In this document: piece after piece, positions 11,301 through 22,692 of the stretch
How positions within the stretch are numbered: the stretch's first letter is position 1
Layout: each line of letters begins with the position of its first letter
NCBI GenBank assembly: GCA_004194705.1
Contig: SADC01001210.1
Coordinates: 306,131 to 370,130, forward strand
Reading direction: 5' to 3'
Length of the DNA stretch: 64,000 nucleotides
DNA from: Ditylenchus dipsaci
Taxonomy: Eukaryota > Nematoda > Chromadorea > Rhabditida > Anguinidae
Notes under the pieces: generated by a model
What the model was told of the DNA's origin: nothing
The model's database searches: none
The model's input: only the letters and a program-made list of their open reading frames with translations
Translations under genes and position numbers: made by a program

Positions 11301-11676
11301 GGTTGCTTGGGGTTGAGATGCGCAACCACATACCTTAGACGGCATATCACTCGAAAGTGATCTGGATGCATAAAAATGTATGCATACAGAGTTTATTTAT
11401 GCGGTAGGCCCTAGTCAACAAATAGTGTTCAACATCTTCCTTTTTGTTCAAAATTGGCACCTTTTTCGGTCCATTTCCAACCAAGTACAGATTAAATATC
11501 TTCGAAAATGGTCATAAATGGGTTAATTTTGGGTGTCCCAAAACTCAATTTTTTATTGGCCAGAACTCAAATATAATGCCTTTTTGAACTCTCTGAGGCC
11601 ATTTTAGGTCGATATAGGGTGTTTGGAAACAGTTTGAAAAAAGTTGATTTGGGGGGGAGTATATCCAAGTAGCGCC

Positions 11677-11989
11677 AAACATGATACTCCCCTGTGGTTC
11701 GAAAAAATTTGTTTTTCTCAGAATTAAAAAACAGCCGGCTTTCTCATGAAATCGGTCGAGAAACACGAATATGAGTTACTTCCTATCCGATCACTCCCCG
11801 TGGGGGATTGTAAACTGGCAACCAAAATTTCACATGTTAAAAATCACATGAAATGCACATTTTGTTCCTTCGTATAAACACTAAAAAATAATTGGTATCA
11901 CCGTTCATGTTTCAATACTTTGCTGTAGTAGAAAACGCAGATTCTGCGAATCATTTCGATACAAAGAAGATAGCAAATCATTAGAAATA
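11677..11989. other. No supported gene
   Basis: Intergenic sequence. I see no coding exon or element end. Confidence 0.3.
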
Positions 11990-12250
11990 AAGCAGTACCA
12001 GGATCAACAAATTGGTTGGCGACCAGGATTTTTCGGGTTATTCAATTTGCGCTTTCTTGCTTTCTGTATTTTCACGTTTTCTCTAGAAAAATTTGCTTAT
12101 TTTGAAATTCGGGGCAGTTAATGTTGAGAGAGCTCGAAATGTGTCTTCAACTGTAAAAAACTTAAAAACATAGAACGCCAAGAAAGGCGCGAATTCGAAT
12201 TAAACCGGAAAAGGCGGGCATCAACCAACTTCTTGATCCTGGTACTGCTT
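11990..12250. mobile_element. MITE with AAGCAGTACCAGGATCA ends
   Basis: AAGCAGTACCAGGATCA at the left is matched by TGATCCTGGTACTGCTT at the right, with ATTGGTTGG/CCAACTT continuing inward. The interior is about 220 bp without coding. I could not define the duplication. Confidence 0.65.
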
Positions 12251-12362
12251 GTAGTATGTGTCTTGGGTGTTCTCTAGTTTGCTCTTTGAGTTTAATGTAG
12301 GGCAGTGAATGTGGAGCAATGTTGGGCTCGCTATAAATTGTTCCGAATTTCGAAAAATTTTA

Positions 12363-12640
12363 ATTTATTTTCAGAGAATGATAAATGCATACAAAAATCG
12401 GTGCTACTGTAATATAACCATCACCCACGGTCAATATGGTACCCATGGCCATGAGCAGCGATTTCTGTGCAGAATCGTAACTGGAGACGAGAATGGGGCC
12501 TATACGTCAACACGAAACAAGAAAAGAATTGGTTAGCCCGGGTGGAAGCTAAATCAAGAATTAAGCCTGATTTTCAACGGAAAAGACGATGATATCTGTT
12601 TTCTGGGACTGGGCGAAAGGGATAAGGGCTGTATTAGGAA
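12363..12640 (+). pseudogene. Mariner-type transposase fragment
   Basis: The frame at 12309-12536 contains FLCRIVTGDENGAY, matching the RIVTGDE block around the second catalytic Asp of mariner transposases. It is followed by KKRIG...VEAKSRIKPDF (mariner W...KP block) and, after a stop and one-frame change near 12588, MISVFWDWAKGI, matching the VWWDW.G block. The N-terminal DNA-binding half and the third catalytic residue region are missing. It is a decayed remnant on the + strand, with no ends assigned. Confidence 0.6.
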
Positions 12641-12689
12641 GGGAAGGGTATTAAAGGGTCACTAATCACACAGGGCGCACTAACAAGGA

Positions 12690-13790
12690 GATTTTGAACA
12701 TAGTTCTGAATACTGGGCCTACCGCATAAATAAACTCTGGTATGCATGCTTTTTTATGCATCCAGAGTCACTTTCGAGCGATTGTGTCTAAGGTATGTGG
12801 TGTGCGAATCTCAACCAGTGTTGGGAACTCGTAACTTCGTACTACGAGTACGAAGTACGAGATCTGAAAAACAGAGGTACGAGTACGAGTACTAGTACGA
12901 ACAGAAAAAATAATGAGGTACGTGTACGAGACGAAGACGAAGAACAAGTACGAGTACGAAGAGAAACTTTAAGTACGAGTGGCCATGTTTTTGCTGGCTA
13001 TTTTTGAGCAGAATTGTTTTATAGAAGCATGAGTTTTTAAATAAGAAAGGCATTTTGAAAGCATAAATTCCTATTTGTCCTTGAATGTTCTGATTAATCT
13101 TCTGAATTGACGTCTCTTCCATGATATGGTCATGGTATTCTTCATTTCAAGACACGCGAAGCAGCCGTTTTAAATCTATGCCTTTCCATGGTATAGTTCA
13201 ATATGCTTTATCCCAAGAGATGCGAAGCAACTATGTTTTGGTCATGGTGTATTATTCATTTCATGGTGTGTCAAATATCTACTTCTTTAAAAATCGCAAT
13301 GTGAAGCGTTGTTCAAGGCTTCAGTAGTAAACGCGTAGTCTTTCTCATACTGAATTCTTCTAAAAAATAGTCCCTTAAATAGTCGATTCGTCATTCGACA
13401 AAAAATTTGAATTAAATGAAAATTTGTGAAAATATTTAAAGAGTACGGATTTTTCATTCAGTACGAGTACAGTATGAGCTTTTCCAGGTACGAGTAAAGT
13501 ACGAATACGAGTAAGAGCCTTTTTAGCTCGTACTACTAGTACGAGTACGACGAAATTTTGTAGCGGGGTGGCGAGTACGAGGTCAAAAAAATACTTGTAC
13601 GAAGTACGAGTACGAGAATTTCAGAAAATTCCTAACACTGATCTCAACTCCAAGCCCCAAGCCTCATGCGCCACCGAAGGGGGCGCCCAGAAAGGCCTAC
13701 TCGAGGCGCTGGGAACTTGATGGGTTAGAGATGCGCGCACTCACTTACCTAGACATGATTCTGAGAAGTACTCTTGTTATAGGACAGTAG
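12690..13790. repeat. Dispersed module copy interrupted by a hAT-like element
   Basis: The module reads AACATAGTTCTGAATACTGG, TACCGCATAAATAAACTCTG, GCATCCAGAGTCACTTTCGA and TGTCTAAGGTATGTGG, then is cut at 12816. It resumes at 13649 with CCAAGCCCCAAGCCTCATGC and AGATGCGCGCACTCACTTAC. Confidence 0.6.
12816..13640. mobile_element. Non-autonomous hAT element with TACGAG arrays
   Basis: The ends CAGTGTTGGGAA and TTCCTAACACTG carry the CAGTG hAT hallmark. Exact 8-bp duplications ATCTCAAC lie at 12808-12815 and 13641-13648. Both subterminal regions are arrays of TACGAG words in inverted order. The 825-bp interior lacks a transposase. It is inserted in a copy of the dispersed module. Confidence 0.85.
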
Positions 13791-14015
13791 CGTCCAAAAA
13801 TCAGTTGAAATTGCCATTTTAAGGAAGAGAGTGTGGGTTTTTCAATGCTGGTCACTTGTCAGGAGGCTAGATAACTTGAATTATCTAGCTACCAATTGAC
13901 AGTCCATACAAACTTTCTACATTTCGCACAGACTACTGAGAAAGATGTGTGTGATAGCAGCATGCCAATCAATCTCTAACTGTCTGAATCATTTCAAAAT
14001 TCATTATGAAAATTT

Positions 14016-14545
14016 GACGCTACTGTCATATACCCCCCCCCCCCCAAAAAGCTACTGTAATATACCCCCCCCCCAAAATCGGACCTACTGTCATATACCC
14101 GCCATCTTTATTTTTTTGCCGAAGAGCACTTCCCTCGTTCTATTAATACAAGGCCAAGCCAGAGGCCCAGCATCCAAAATTCAGCCTAGCACTCAAAAGT
14201 GCTAGGCTTATGGGCAAACCCGCGGGGTCCACCCCGCTGATGGGCTGGTCATGAAAAATACTTATACTTATGCCTGCACACAAGTTCCTGGGTTTGAAAG
14301 TAACTTAGACGCTTAGAGAATTAGTACTCTAAGGATCCTAACCATCTCGAGAAGTGGCCCCTGTATTATTCCCTTCCCCTCCCATACAGCCCGCAATCCC
14401 ATTTAAATTGCTTTTCTGGTCCTTTTATGGCGAAATTATTGTGTAAAAATGGTTTTTGACCATCCCTGAAAAAGTCGGTTTTGGGGGGGGGGGGTATATG
14501 ACAGTAGGTCGATTTTGGGGGGGGGGGGTGTATTACAGTAGCGCC
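14016..14545. mobile_element. GCTACTGTCATATACCCC-ended MITE, 8-bp duplication
   Basis: The ends GACGCTACTGTCATATACCC and the inverse ending ACAGTAGCGCC are each repeated two or three times inward, with runs of C or G. Exact duplications GAAAATTT lie at 14008-14015 and 14546-14553. The interior has the module words AAGTGGCCCCTGTATTATTC and GGTCCTTTTATGGCGAAATT that recur at 37330-37430 and 40870-40960. It is 530 bp and non-autonomous. Confidence 0.85.
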
Positions 14546-14553
14546 GAAAATTT

Positions 14554-15068
14554 TATATCAATTTGATGCATAAGTTATTAAAAAATGTTTATGTTGTAAA
14601 ATTTATTGATCCTAAGTGGTTTACCAATAGTCATGTTTTATACTAAAAGAGAGCTCATTTATTCTACTTTCTTCCCATATAAAAATGCTCCGAAATTAAC
14701 ATATTAAGTCCTTTTAATGGAAAAAAAACAAGAGATGAACTTTTTAGTATATAACATGCCTATTGGTGAATCATTTTGAGGTTGGTAATTTTGTAGGTTT
14801 GGTCTATTGTTGTTGCTCACCCTGTAAAAGTTGACACTCCAAGCCTCATGCTCGATTTTCGCCATAGAATTTCATGGGAACACTATGGTCAGATTTTTTT
14901 CAAATCTAGAACTAGAAAGTGGTTCAAATTGGCCATTGAAATAGGTGATCCATAGGCCTTGCATTACAAAGTTAGATAAGGCTGTAATTTTTTTCTAAAT
15001 TACAGTTGAGTCTATTTTCAAAACTATTAATGTTCTTTGGATCTCCTCTATCTTCTTCAGTTCATATA
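14554..15068. other. No supported gene
   Basis: AT-rich intergenic sequence with no recognisable coding or element end. Confidence 0.3.
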
Positions 15069-15867
15069 CAGTCAACCCCCGCTATAGTGACACCCCTCGG
15101 GACCGGCCTTAGGGTGTCACTATAGCGAGGGTTTTTCAAAAGTTTCTTGAAAAGTATCACTATATCGAGGGTTTAGCAAATGGTAATACAGTCACTGTCG
15201 ATTTTATTGTATGAACCAAACGCTCATACCGTCTAGGGTCTAACACTTTTCAACCCATTTGACAGCTTTGATGCGTCAGTATAATCTAAAACATGTAGAT
15301 TTTGCTGGTGAAGGTTAGTAAAGGAAACATTATAAATTCTCCATTTAGACTCGCAATTCTGGAAGTAACGTACACATTTTTCAGGCTCTAAATTGATGGT
15401 TGCGGCCTAAATAGCGAAATAATAGTGTTTCCTGAGAGAAAACCGAAATGATAAATTTCATTAAAGCAGTCCAAGAATTAATGCCGAGAAACTGCACTAC
15501 AATTGCAAATATTAATCAAGACTGTAAGACATTTTTGAACTGTACTAAGCTTTTCGCATTATGTACATCATTGGGTTGAATATTGCAGCAAAACAAAGCA
15601 AAAGCCAGTAATTAATATGGAGAAATTCACGGAGCGCTCGAAATTCGTTTTAAAAGAACTTTCACTCAAAGTTGCAACTTTTAATTAACAAAACTTGACA
15701 TGTGTCACTATATCGAGGGTATTTTTATTTGTTGGGATCGGCCTGGGGTGTCACTATAGCGAGGGTCTAGTCTAAGGCGTTTTAGACAAAACCAACCAAA
15801 TCGTCTGCGAGGTGTCACTATAGCGAGGGTGTCCTATAGCAAGGTGTCACTATAGCGGGGTTGACTG
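15069..15867. mobile_element. TA-flanked element with CACTATAGCGAGG words
   Basis: It runs from CAGTCAACCCCCGCTATAG to CTATAGCGGGGTTGACTG with TA on both sides (15067-15068, 15868-15869). The word GTGTCACTATAGCGAGGGT is repeated several times in the ends. The 799-bp interior lacks a recognisable transposase. End type: pogo/Tigger-like. Confidence 0.75.
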
Positions 15868-16220
15868 TATAAGAATTCTCATGGCCATCGTGTTCCCCAT
15901 GAAATTCTGCGTCAGAAATGGCAAATGTCACGAATGAGGCTTGGGTGTTAAAGTACCATTGAAATAGGAATCTCAAATTTTGAATACGTGTAGGGCATTC
16001 AGTAGACCCAATTTTTATATTAAGTTTGTTCTTGAGCTTTGAAAACACCGGGGTAAAAAACTGTCCCGGAAAATTTGAAAATTTGAAATTGCCATTATCA
16101 GCTTTGTTAGCCGACGATGGTCTTTTAAATGTTTTAGCCATGTCGACAATTGTTGTTGGGAGGATAGCGATGATAGCAATGCACCACCACATTTGGATGT
16201 CAACAGGCCAATAGTTTCAG

Positions 16221-18373
16221 GCGTGTGCTCGACAAGCCTACGAAATTCAATCTGGAAGAGTGCAAAGATGAGGATAATTATTCGATGCTCGTCGAAATTC
16301 TGGTGCTAGAGCAGGATATGTTTTGCGGCGAGCGTTTATTTGCACTTGCTGATAAGCAAATCAACCGCAAGCAGAAAGGTGAGCTACAAGGTCAAATGTC
16401 AAGCAACAGATATCGTACTGTCGGCCCTGTATGATAATGGGGGGGGGGGGATTGCCTTAGTCCCCGTGTAGTTTTTTTCAAGGCTTTTTTGTCATTAGGC
16501 TTAGGCAAGGGTAGGCTATGTTAGGACAGACGCCGGACTTGGGTATGTGGTACCGGCTCCAAACGACCGAAAACGATGTTCTAGAGCTGTTTAACACGTC
16601 AAGTACGGCCTACAAAACGGTAAAATATCGATTACCGACGGTCAATGAATTTTTTTTCGAAATTTTTTGATCAAAATCGTCAATTTTCAAGGCAAAAGTT
16701 TCTGGAAAGTCGACCCTATATCAAAATCTCATCTTGAATCCGAATCCGTTAAGATCAGATCGAAATAATTTTTATGGGCTGATATATAGCTATTTTGAGT
16801 AAATGGATCAGGAATTTGGCACCATTCACTATTTTAATGGGTATCTCAGTCTATAAAAAAATATTCTGATCTGATCTCAACGGATTCAGGATGAGATTTT
16901 GGTATTAGGGTCGACTTTCCAGAAACTTTTGCCCTGAAAATTGACGATTTTGATCAAAAATTTCGAAAAAAAAATTCATTGACCGTCGGTAATCGATAGC
17001 CGTCCTACAAGACCTGTGCACGGAGATGCAGAATTTCATAGTGCGGTAGTGCGGGTCTCCTCTGCTTCAATCCGTGGTGGACTGGGTGAAAATCCAAATT
17101 TAGAAAGTGACCTGATTTACTCGAACGGATTAAACAAAAAGGGATATGGCTTTCTGAGTAAGCCCTCACTTAAGTATAATATCTATTTTAAAGAAGCTGC
17201 TGAAAATGATAGAATGATAGGCATAAAAAACGATTGAGAAAGCAAAAGACAAAACCACATGAAAGACCCGGACCAAAAAAATGATTTATTTGAGTTTTTG
17301 GGAAGTGCAGAGTTCGTAATTAGCAAGAAGACTATAATTAGAGAGAATACAGTCACCGCTGAGATCAAATAAAATCTAACTAGATTCTATTTTAGGATGT
17401 TGCCATAGAAGAATTCGAATCCCACAAATGCACTGAAGTGGAGCCCACTGAGAGAAAGTATTTGTATTTCCACTGGTGAGTTAGCCCATCAAAAGTGTCA
17501 GTTTCTAAGAAAAATATTTCATTTATTTAATAGAAGATTTGGCGCTACCGGAGTATAACCACCTCCACCCACTCATTTCGAGAAGTTGTCACGCGTTTTC
17601 ATCACTTTGAGTGATTGAATGTTTTGTTAAATTTCAATCGTCATGACAACATTTTATCACCATATTGTAGCTTAGCTCAAGTGCTACAAAACTCATGTCA
17701 CAGAATTGTGTTTGAAAATCCAATGTTGAGATATGACCGTCTTGAACAATTAATTTCCTCAAAAAATGACGAAATTCAAGTTTTTCCAACTTCTTCGAGT
17801 TTTGGTCATTTTTAAAAAAAAAATCAGTTCATATCTCAAACAAAATTCTGTAACATCGGTTTTGTAGCTCTTGAGCTGAGCTACTATAGATTCATAAGAT
17901 GTTTCCATCAAGCTTGAAATTTAATAAAACATTTGGTCACTCAAAGTGATGAAAACGCTTGTCGATTTCTCAAAATGACTTCACAAGTGTTTGGAGCCTA
18001 GCAAGTACTGCAAAATTAATACCACTTGTATGTTATATCAACTGTTGCCTCTAAAGGGCAAGTTTCGCCACTGTGAATTTGAATTGCCCCTACTCTTTTG
18101 TTTCAAAGCCAGTTTATCTGTAAATTTCCTTTTTCAGTGTCAGTTATAAAAAAGCTGCTTCTAAAAGCTGATTTTGGTCTAATTGACCATTCTTGATTTT
18201 ACGACACTAAACAGGTAATCATACAGGCGATCTAGCCCAATTGCTTTGACATAGACCCGGATAAAATAGAAAATCCAGCTGATTTGATAACTTTTGCTGA
18301 AGATCCCTTGACCGTTGGCTTGTTTTCCGAATATCAGCCACCCGGAAAAGAGGGGGTAGAAACTAATAAATAA
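16221..18373 (+). CDS. Multi-exon gene of unknown function, possible C2-like segment
   Basis: Several exons with good splice signals lie on +. They are 16221-16378 (FNLEECKDEDNYSM..., TTTCAG before, GTGAGC after), about 16412-16436 (DIVLSALYDN), about 17019-17237 (VHGDAEFHSAVVRVSSASIR...), about 17255-17366 (DPDQKNDLFEFLGSAEFVIS), 17396-17475 (DVAIEEFESHKCTE..., GTGAGT after) and 18236-18373 (DIDPDKIENPADLITFAEDP, ending at TAA with AATAAA next to it). The piece around DLFEFLGSAEF resembles the FLG turn of a C2 domain, but this is weak. Not every junction joins in phase and the first exon is not identified. A foldback lies in one intron. The function is unknown. Confidence 0.4.
16615..17001. 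repeat. Foldback element in an intron
   Basis: The arms ATCGATTACCGACGGTCAAT (16628) and ATTGACCGTCGGTAATCGAT (16979) are inverted and pair inward across AAGTTTCTGGAAAGTCGACC. The flanks CCTACAAAA and TCCTACAAG suggest an 8-9-bp duplication, so this may be a MULE-like or hAT-like MITE. Confidence 0.65.
17576..17990. mobile_element. Foldback element with GCTCAAG..CTACAAAA cassette
   Basis: GCGTTTTCATCACTTTGAGT at the left is matched by ACTCAAAGTGATGAAAACGC at the right. The inner arms carry TAGCTCAAGTGCTACAAAAC and its inverse, a cassette shared with 21759-22547 and 44924-45709. It lies within an intron of the 16221-18373 gene. Confidence 0.65.
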
Positions 18374-18779
18374 AGAATTCTTGCTAAATAAAATTCACAG
18401 TTTTACAAAATGTATATTTTCATTGGTATTTTGTTTTTCTACGTGCGTTTCGTGCACACGAATCAATCGTTTAGATCTATTAAAATCTTTTACAAAAATG
18501 TAGTGAGTGTAAACATTTTTATAGTTGTTAATTTGTAATCGAGTAATCGGTCTAAATGACTGATTCTTATGTGTGTAATAAAAAGAACTGTTTCAATTTT
18601 TCAATCGACTCTGGAAATAAATTAAAAAATCATTGATTCTTTCCTCTATAATCCAGGTATATATTGAAAATCAAATAATCAAATCTTAGAAGCCATTATA
18701 CGAATATTGATTTTTTTGGTGTAAAAAAGATTTTTTTGGTGCAAATTCCCTTTATTTGGTTTTGGATTTTTAATATTTA
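18374..18779. other. 3' flank, no gene seen
   Basis: AT-rich sequence downstream of the 16221-18373 gene, with no coding or element end recognised. Confidence 0.3.
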
Positions 18780-18942
18780 ATATTGCCCGGCGGCCCGCCG
18801 GGCAATATTGGGGATTTCGGCGCTCCGCCGGCGGCGGCGGCGAAAATTTCAAAATGCCGGCGGAGGCGGCGGCGCTCATTTTTGAAAGCACCCGGTGGAG
18901 GCGGCGGCGCTTTTTATTTTTTTTGGGGAACGTGCAAGTATG
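18780..18942. repeat. GC-rich array, remnant of the 3599-type hAT-like family
   Basis: An exact palindrome ATATTGCCCGGCGG/CCGCCGGGCAATAT is followed by tandem GGCGGCGGCGC-type words. The tract ends in GAACGTGCAAGTATGG, which matches the CGTGCAAGTAT end of the element at 3599-4252. The opposite end is not seen. Confidence 0.55.
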
Positions 18943-18950
18943 GTTTCGGT

Positions 18951-19735
18951 TAGTGATGTGCACTCCGATTTGCGATATTTTTGAGTTCAGTCCATTTTTT
19001 AGCCAAGTTTTCTAAGCCAGAGCTTTATTTTTATAACACATCTTTTTAACAACTTCTAACGCTTAACAACATGGTATGATTGGATTTTCGTATTTAAATA
19101 TTTTATTTCTAGAAAACAGCCTCTCAAAAAAATATCGCTAAAAAGATTTTCATTTTTGGGCTTGCGATATTTTTGCGATATTTTTTCGAGAGGTTTTTTT
19201 CGTAATAAGTTTGATGTAATTTCGACTAGATGATATATTCCAAAATGTAGCTCAATGAAAGTTAGCTGAGGAATGTGAAGTTTGTTTAACCATGCGTTTT
19301 CATCATCATCGTCCAAATTGAGCCGAAACATGACGTAAAATTATTTTTTCGATTGTCATTTCTGTCATGTTTCGGCTCAATTTGGACGATGATGATGAAA
19401 ACGTATGGTTAAACAAACTTCACATTTCTCAGCTAACTTTCATTGAGCTACATTTTGGTATACAACATCTAGTCGAAATTACATCAAAATTATTACGAAA
19501 AAACCTCTCGAAAAAATATCGCAAGCCCAAAAATGAAAATCTCTTTAGCGATATTTTTTTGAGAGGCTGTTTTCTAGAAATAAAATATTTAAATACGAAA
19601 ATCCAATCATACCATGTTGTTAAGCGTTAAAAGTTGTTAAAAAGATGTGTTATAAAAATAAAGCTCTGGCTTAGAAAACTTGGCTAAAAAATGGACTGAA
19701 GTCAAAAATATCGCAAATCGGAGTGCACATCACTA
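18951..19735. mobile_element. hAT-type foldback element
   Basis: The ends TAGTGATGTGCACTCCGATT and AATCGGAGTGCACATCACTA are inverted, and the arms extend about 380 bp each, so the element is nearly one large palindrome. Exact 8-bp duplications GTTTCGGT lie at 18943-18950 and 19736-19743. The near-identical open frames 19056-19331 (-) and 19367-19630 (+) are mirror products of the two arms and not evidence of genes. Confidence 0.85.
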
Positions 19736-20061
19736 GTTTCGGTCATGTTTAATAGGGCGATTACAATGGCATGTCGATGTCGAAGTCGGATGTCGGAGTG
19801 GGGGTGCTTACAATGGACTAATTTCAGGATCACTCATGTTCAACTACGCCTGCATAAAATCTTTTATTTTAGACTCATTTTTGCGTCTTAAGGGCAAATT
19901 TTGTCGACAACACGGTTTTTTTATAATGAATTATTATCGTCTTTAATAATTTTAAATAACCATTTTAAACATCCACTGCACAAAAATCTCCATTTACACT
20001 TAATCTCCCCACTAAATCTTTATTTGCCCAACAGTAACATAACAAGACGCTATTGGCCAAT

Positions 20062-20262
20062 TCATTCAACCAGCTTTTCACTATTCTTTTTCTTGGCTGT
20101 CTGGAGAATTCGCTGGATCTTGGAAATTGCCTCGTCCTTCACGTCCTCATCGGTCAACTTGCTGAGAGTCGCAGCTACGTAGCGCCCAAACTGTTGCTTT
20201 TCTGTCTCTTCACTTGTCTCGACACCATGGAGCTCCGGTTCTTCTTCATCCAGTTCCGCCAC
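20062..20262 (-). CDS. Small BESS/MADF-like acidic ORF
   Basis: The 66-residue frame is acidic at the start (ELDEEEPEL) and contains QFGRYVAATLSKLTDEDVKD followed by a predicted helix ending ISKIQRILQTAKKK. This looks like the BESS-type tail found in MADF-domain proteins, including the DNA-binding partner encoded by PIF/Harbinger transposons. No MADF domain or Harbinger nuclease is seen nearby. The first codon of the frame is GTG, so this is probably a terminal exon whose upstream exon was not found. Downstream on the - strand lies ordinary AT-rich sequence. Confidence 0.45.
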   Translation of the reverse strand: MAELDEEEPELHGVETSEETEKQQFGRYVAATLSKLTDEDVKDEAISKIQRILQTAKKKNSEKLVE

Positions 20263-20989
20263 ATTTTCCGTGCAAAATCAAATTTTAATCAATTTTTAAC
20301 ATGCAAAATCAAAATTACAAAAAATTATGTGAATTTTTTTGATATTTTCTCAGTTTTGTTGTTTGCAATCCATTGCTATTTTCAATGCTAAAAGACTTAG
20401 ACAAAAACTGTGCTTATCTAATGCACAAAATTTGTGCTGAAAACAACAATCAAACAAAATGCAATGGTGGGCAGAGTACAGCATTAAAGAAAATGTCATA
20501 AGTCTCTGTTGAAGCCTTTCAAACTACAACATTTGTAATGTTAGCAAAAGCCAAAAACTGCAATTTTTTAAAATTTACTCCATTTTAGTTTTTTTTTGCA
20601 AATCAGCTTCAGATGTCGTCAGTTAGAGTCAAAAGTTAAATCAATCAAAAATCTAGCATTAAGAAATTTATATCTCGAATACAGACCAGAATATTTGAGG
20701 CATAGTGTTTGTGCACAAAATTGTTATCGGTGCTCACAATTGAAAAAGACAAAAGGTGGAGGTGAACGCTCTCGCGATTGCTAATTTCTAAAAAATTATG
20801 GTTTTGCTGATATGAAAAAGGCATTGACGCAATAAAGTGTTATAAAGAGAGGTGGGGAGAGGTAGTGGTTAAGCAATAGTTTGGATTGTAGACAGTCTAA
20901 ATCAATTTTCTTTTGTTCGTATTTTATATACAATTTAGAAATTTTAAACTAAGATTTTACTTATAATTTGATGTAAGAAGTGCCATATA
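20263..20989. other. No supported gene
   Basis: AT-rich, possibly containing upstream exons of the BESS-like ORF on the - strand, but none can be supported. Confidence 0.3.
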
Positions 20990-21225
20990 CCGTAAAAATC
21001 TAATAGTAGCCCCCTCCTGATTCAAAATCGTGTTTTTGGCATTGTGTTTTAGACTTACTTTTTCAAAGCATGTCTTAGGCAAGTTACCACTCATTTGTAG
21101 CTCATCTCACTGGCTACAAAATGAGTGGTAATTTTCATGGAAGTCGTCTTCAAAAAGTGGGTCAAAAACGCAATGTACAAACACGATTTTGAACGAGGGG
21201 GGAGGTACTATTAGAGGTTTTACGG
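20990..21225. mobile_element. TA-flanked MITE with CCGTAAAA..CTAATAG ends
   Basis: CCGTAAAAATCTAATAGTAG at the left pairs with CTATTAGAGGTTTTACGG at the right, with TA on each side. The inner arms (AATCGTGTTTTTGGCATTG) pair as well. It is a member of the CCGTATTTCCTCTAATA end family. Confidence 0.75.
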
Positions 21226-21756
21226 TACCTAAGCCTGAGTTAAAAATATTAGGAGAGGGATATATTAAGGTGCCTGAATGCGAATATTTGCACAAAGATA
21301 AACAAATCGAAGAGGCGCCATTAGGCGCCTAAAACAATAATTTTGAACAATTTTTGGGGACTCAGGTTTGATGACCCCCTTGAGCATACCTGGTTTACCA
21401 AGTTTTCGAATTTGACAACGTTTCATCACGATAAAATTTGTTTCGCGCAATTTTAAAGGAATAGGTTCAAGCTTCTTTTCAAGCAGTCTTATTTTTACAA
21501 ACTTTTAGGTAAAACTTTTGTTTTACTACCTTGGATGTCAAATCTTATAGCATTAGCGTGCTCAGCGACCCCGATTTACCCTTAGATGTGTTGATAACAA
21601 CACAAAAACAACACGGAAGTGAGTTAGCCAGCGTTCCGAACACGAAAAACGTGATGTACAGACCGATAAAATTACTATGTGCAGATACTGCGCCCTCTTA
21701 TAGTAAACGCGAACATTCACTTGTCACTTGTCAATTACAGTTAACTGTCGATTTAG
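21226..21756. other. No supported gene
   Basis: A 106-residue open frame at 21531-21851 has no recognised motif and runs into a repeat, so I do not call it a gene. Confidence 0.3.
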
Positions 21757-21758
21757 TA

Positions 21759-22547
21759 ACTGGTGTACCAAAAGTTCGGAACCGACTTTTAAACTCATTA
21801 TTAAAAGTAAAAAGTTTGCTACAAGAAAATTTCAAAACCTTAGTTTTGTAGCTCCGCTAATTCTCTTTCGAATAGTTTATAAAGCTTTTTTGGAATATTT
21901 TAAAATAGTCATCATTTTGGTGTAAACACTTATGAAATCATTTTGAAAAGTTGACCAGCATTTTCATCACCTTAACTGGTCAAAAGTTCAATTCAAGGCT
22001 AGGCGCTTCAGCAACGTTTTAGCACTGTGTTATAGCACAGTTCAAGAGAAATAAGACACATTTTACATAATAGTTCTCAATGATCTGAATGTTGAGATAT
22101 TATTTTTCGGAAAAAAGAATTTAAAAAAAAGACGGCGCAAAATCCGAAAAATTGAAAAACTTGGATTTCGGTCATTTTTGAAAGAAATTATTTTTCCAAA
22201 AGGTCATATCTCAACACTCACACTTTTAATAATAATTCTGTAAAATGGATCTTGTTTCTCTTGAACTGCGCTACATCGCAGTGCTAAAACGTTGCTGAAG
22301 CGCCAAGCCCTGAATTAAACTTTCGACCAGTTAAGGTGTTGCAAATGCTTGTCAACTTTTCAAAATGATTCATAAGTGTTTGCACCAAAATGATGACTAT
22401 TTTTAAATATTCCAAAAAAGCTTTATAAACTTTTTGAAAGAAAATTAGCAGAGCTAGAAAAACATGCGTTTTGAAAATTTCCCGTAGCCAACTTTTTACT
22501 TTTAATAATGAGTTCGAAAGTCGGTTCCGAACTTTTGGTACACCAGT
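21759..22547. mobile_element. TA-flanked foldback element
   Basis: ACTGGTGTACCAAAAGTTCG at the left matches CGAACTTTTGGTACACCAGT at the right, with TA outside each end. The arms are near 390 bp. A central cassette around TATAGCACAGTTCAAGAGAAA and its inverse is shared in form with other foldbacks in the window. This is a mariner-like non-autonomous element. Confidence 0.75.
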
Positions 22548-22692
22548 TACGTCAAAAAGGTGACAGTTGACTATATAGTTAGAGTTTACTGTATAAAAGA
22601 ATTGACTGTATAGCAAGAGTTGACTGTAAAATGCGAAGAAGGTGATGAGCTGGGTTATTTGATGATGGTTAGTCAGTTGTTTAAGTGTTATA

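Larger units (their letters stand above)
8426..11676. mobile_element. Outer element of a three-level nest (GCTACTTGG ends)
   Basis: The left end GACCTACTTGG is split by an insertion and resumes at 10988 as CCTACTTGGATATACCCC. The right end is GGGAGTATATCCAAGTAGCGCC. The interior (10988-11676) has the dispersed module, including the perfect TTCG hairpin at 11264-11301. This belongs to the family of 14016-14545 and 37189-41088. Its target duplication is not clear. Confidence 0.55.

Noticed and set aside
19056..19630. Two near-identical open frames on opposite strands (MFRLNLDDDDEN...)
   Set aside because: They are the two arms of the 18951-19735 foldback translated in mirror, not genes.
21531..21925. 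Two overlapping open frames on +
   Set aside because: They cross into the 21759-22547 foldback and have no recognisable motif.
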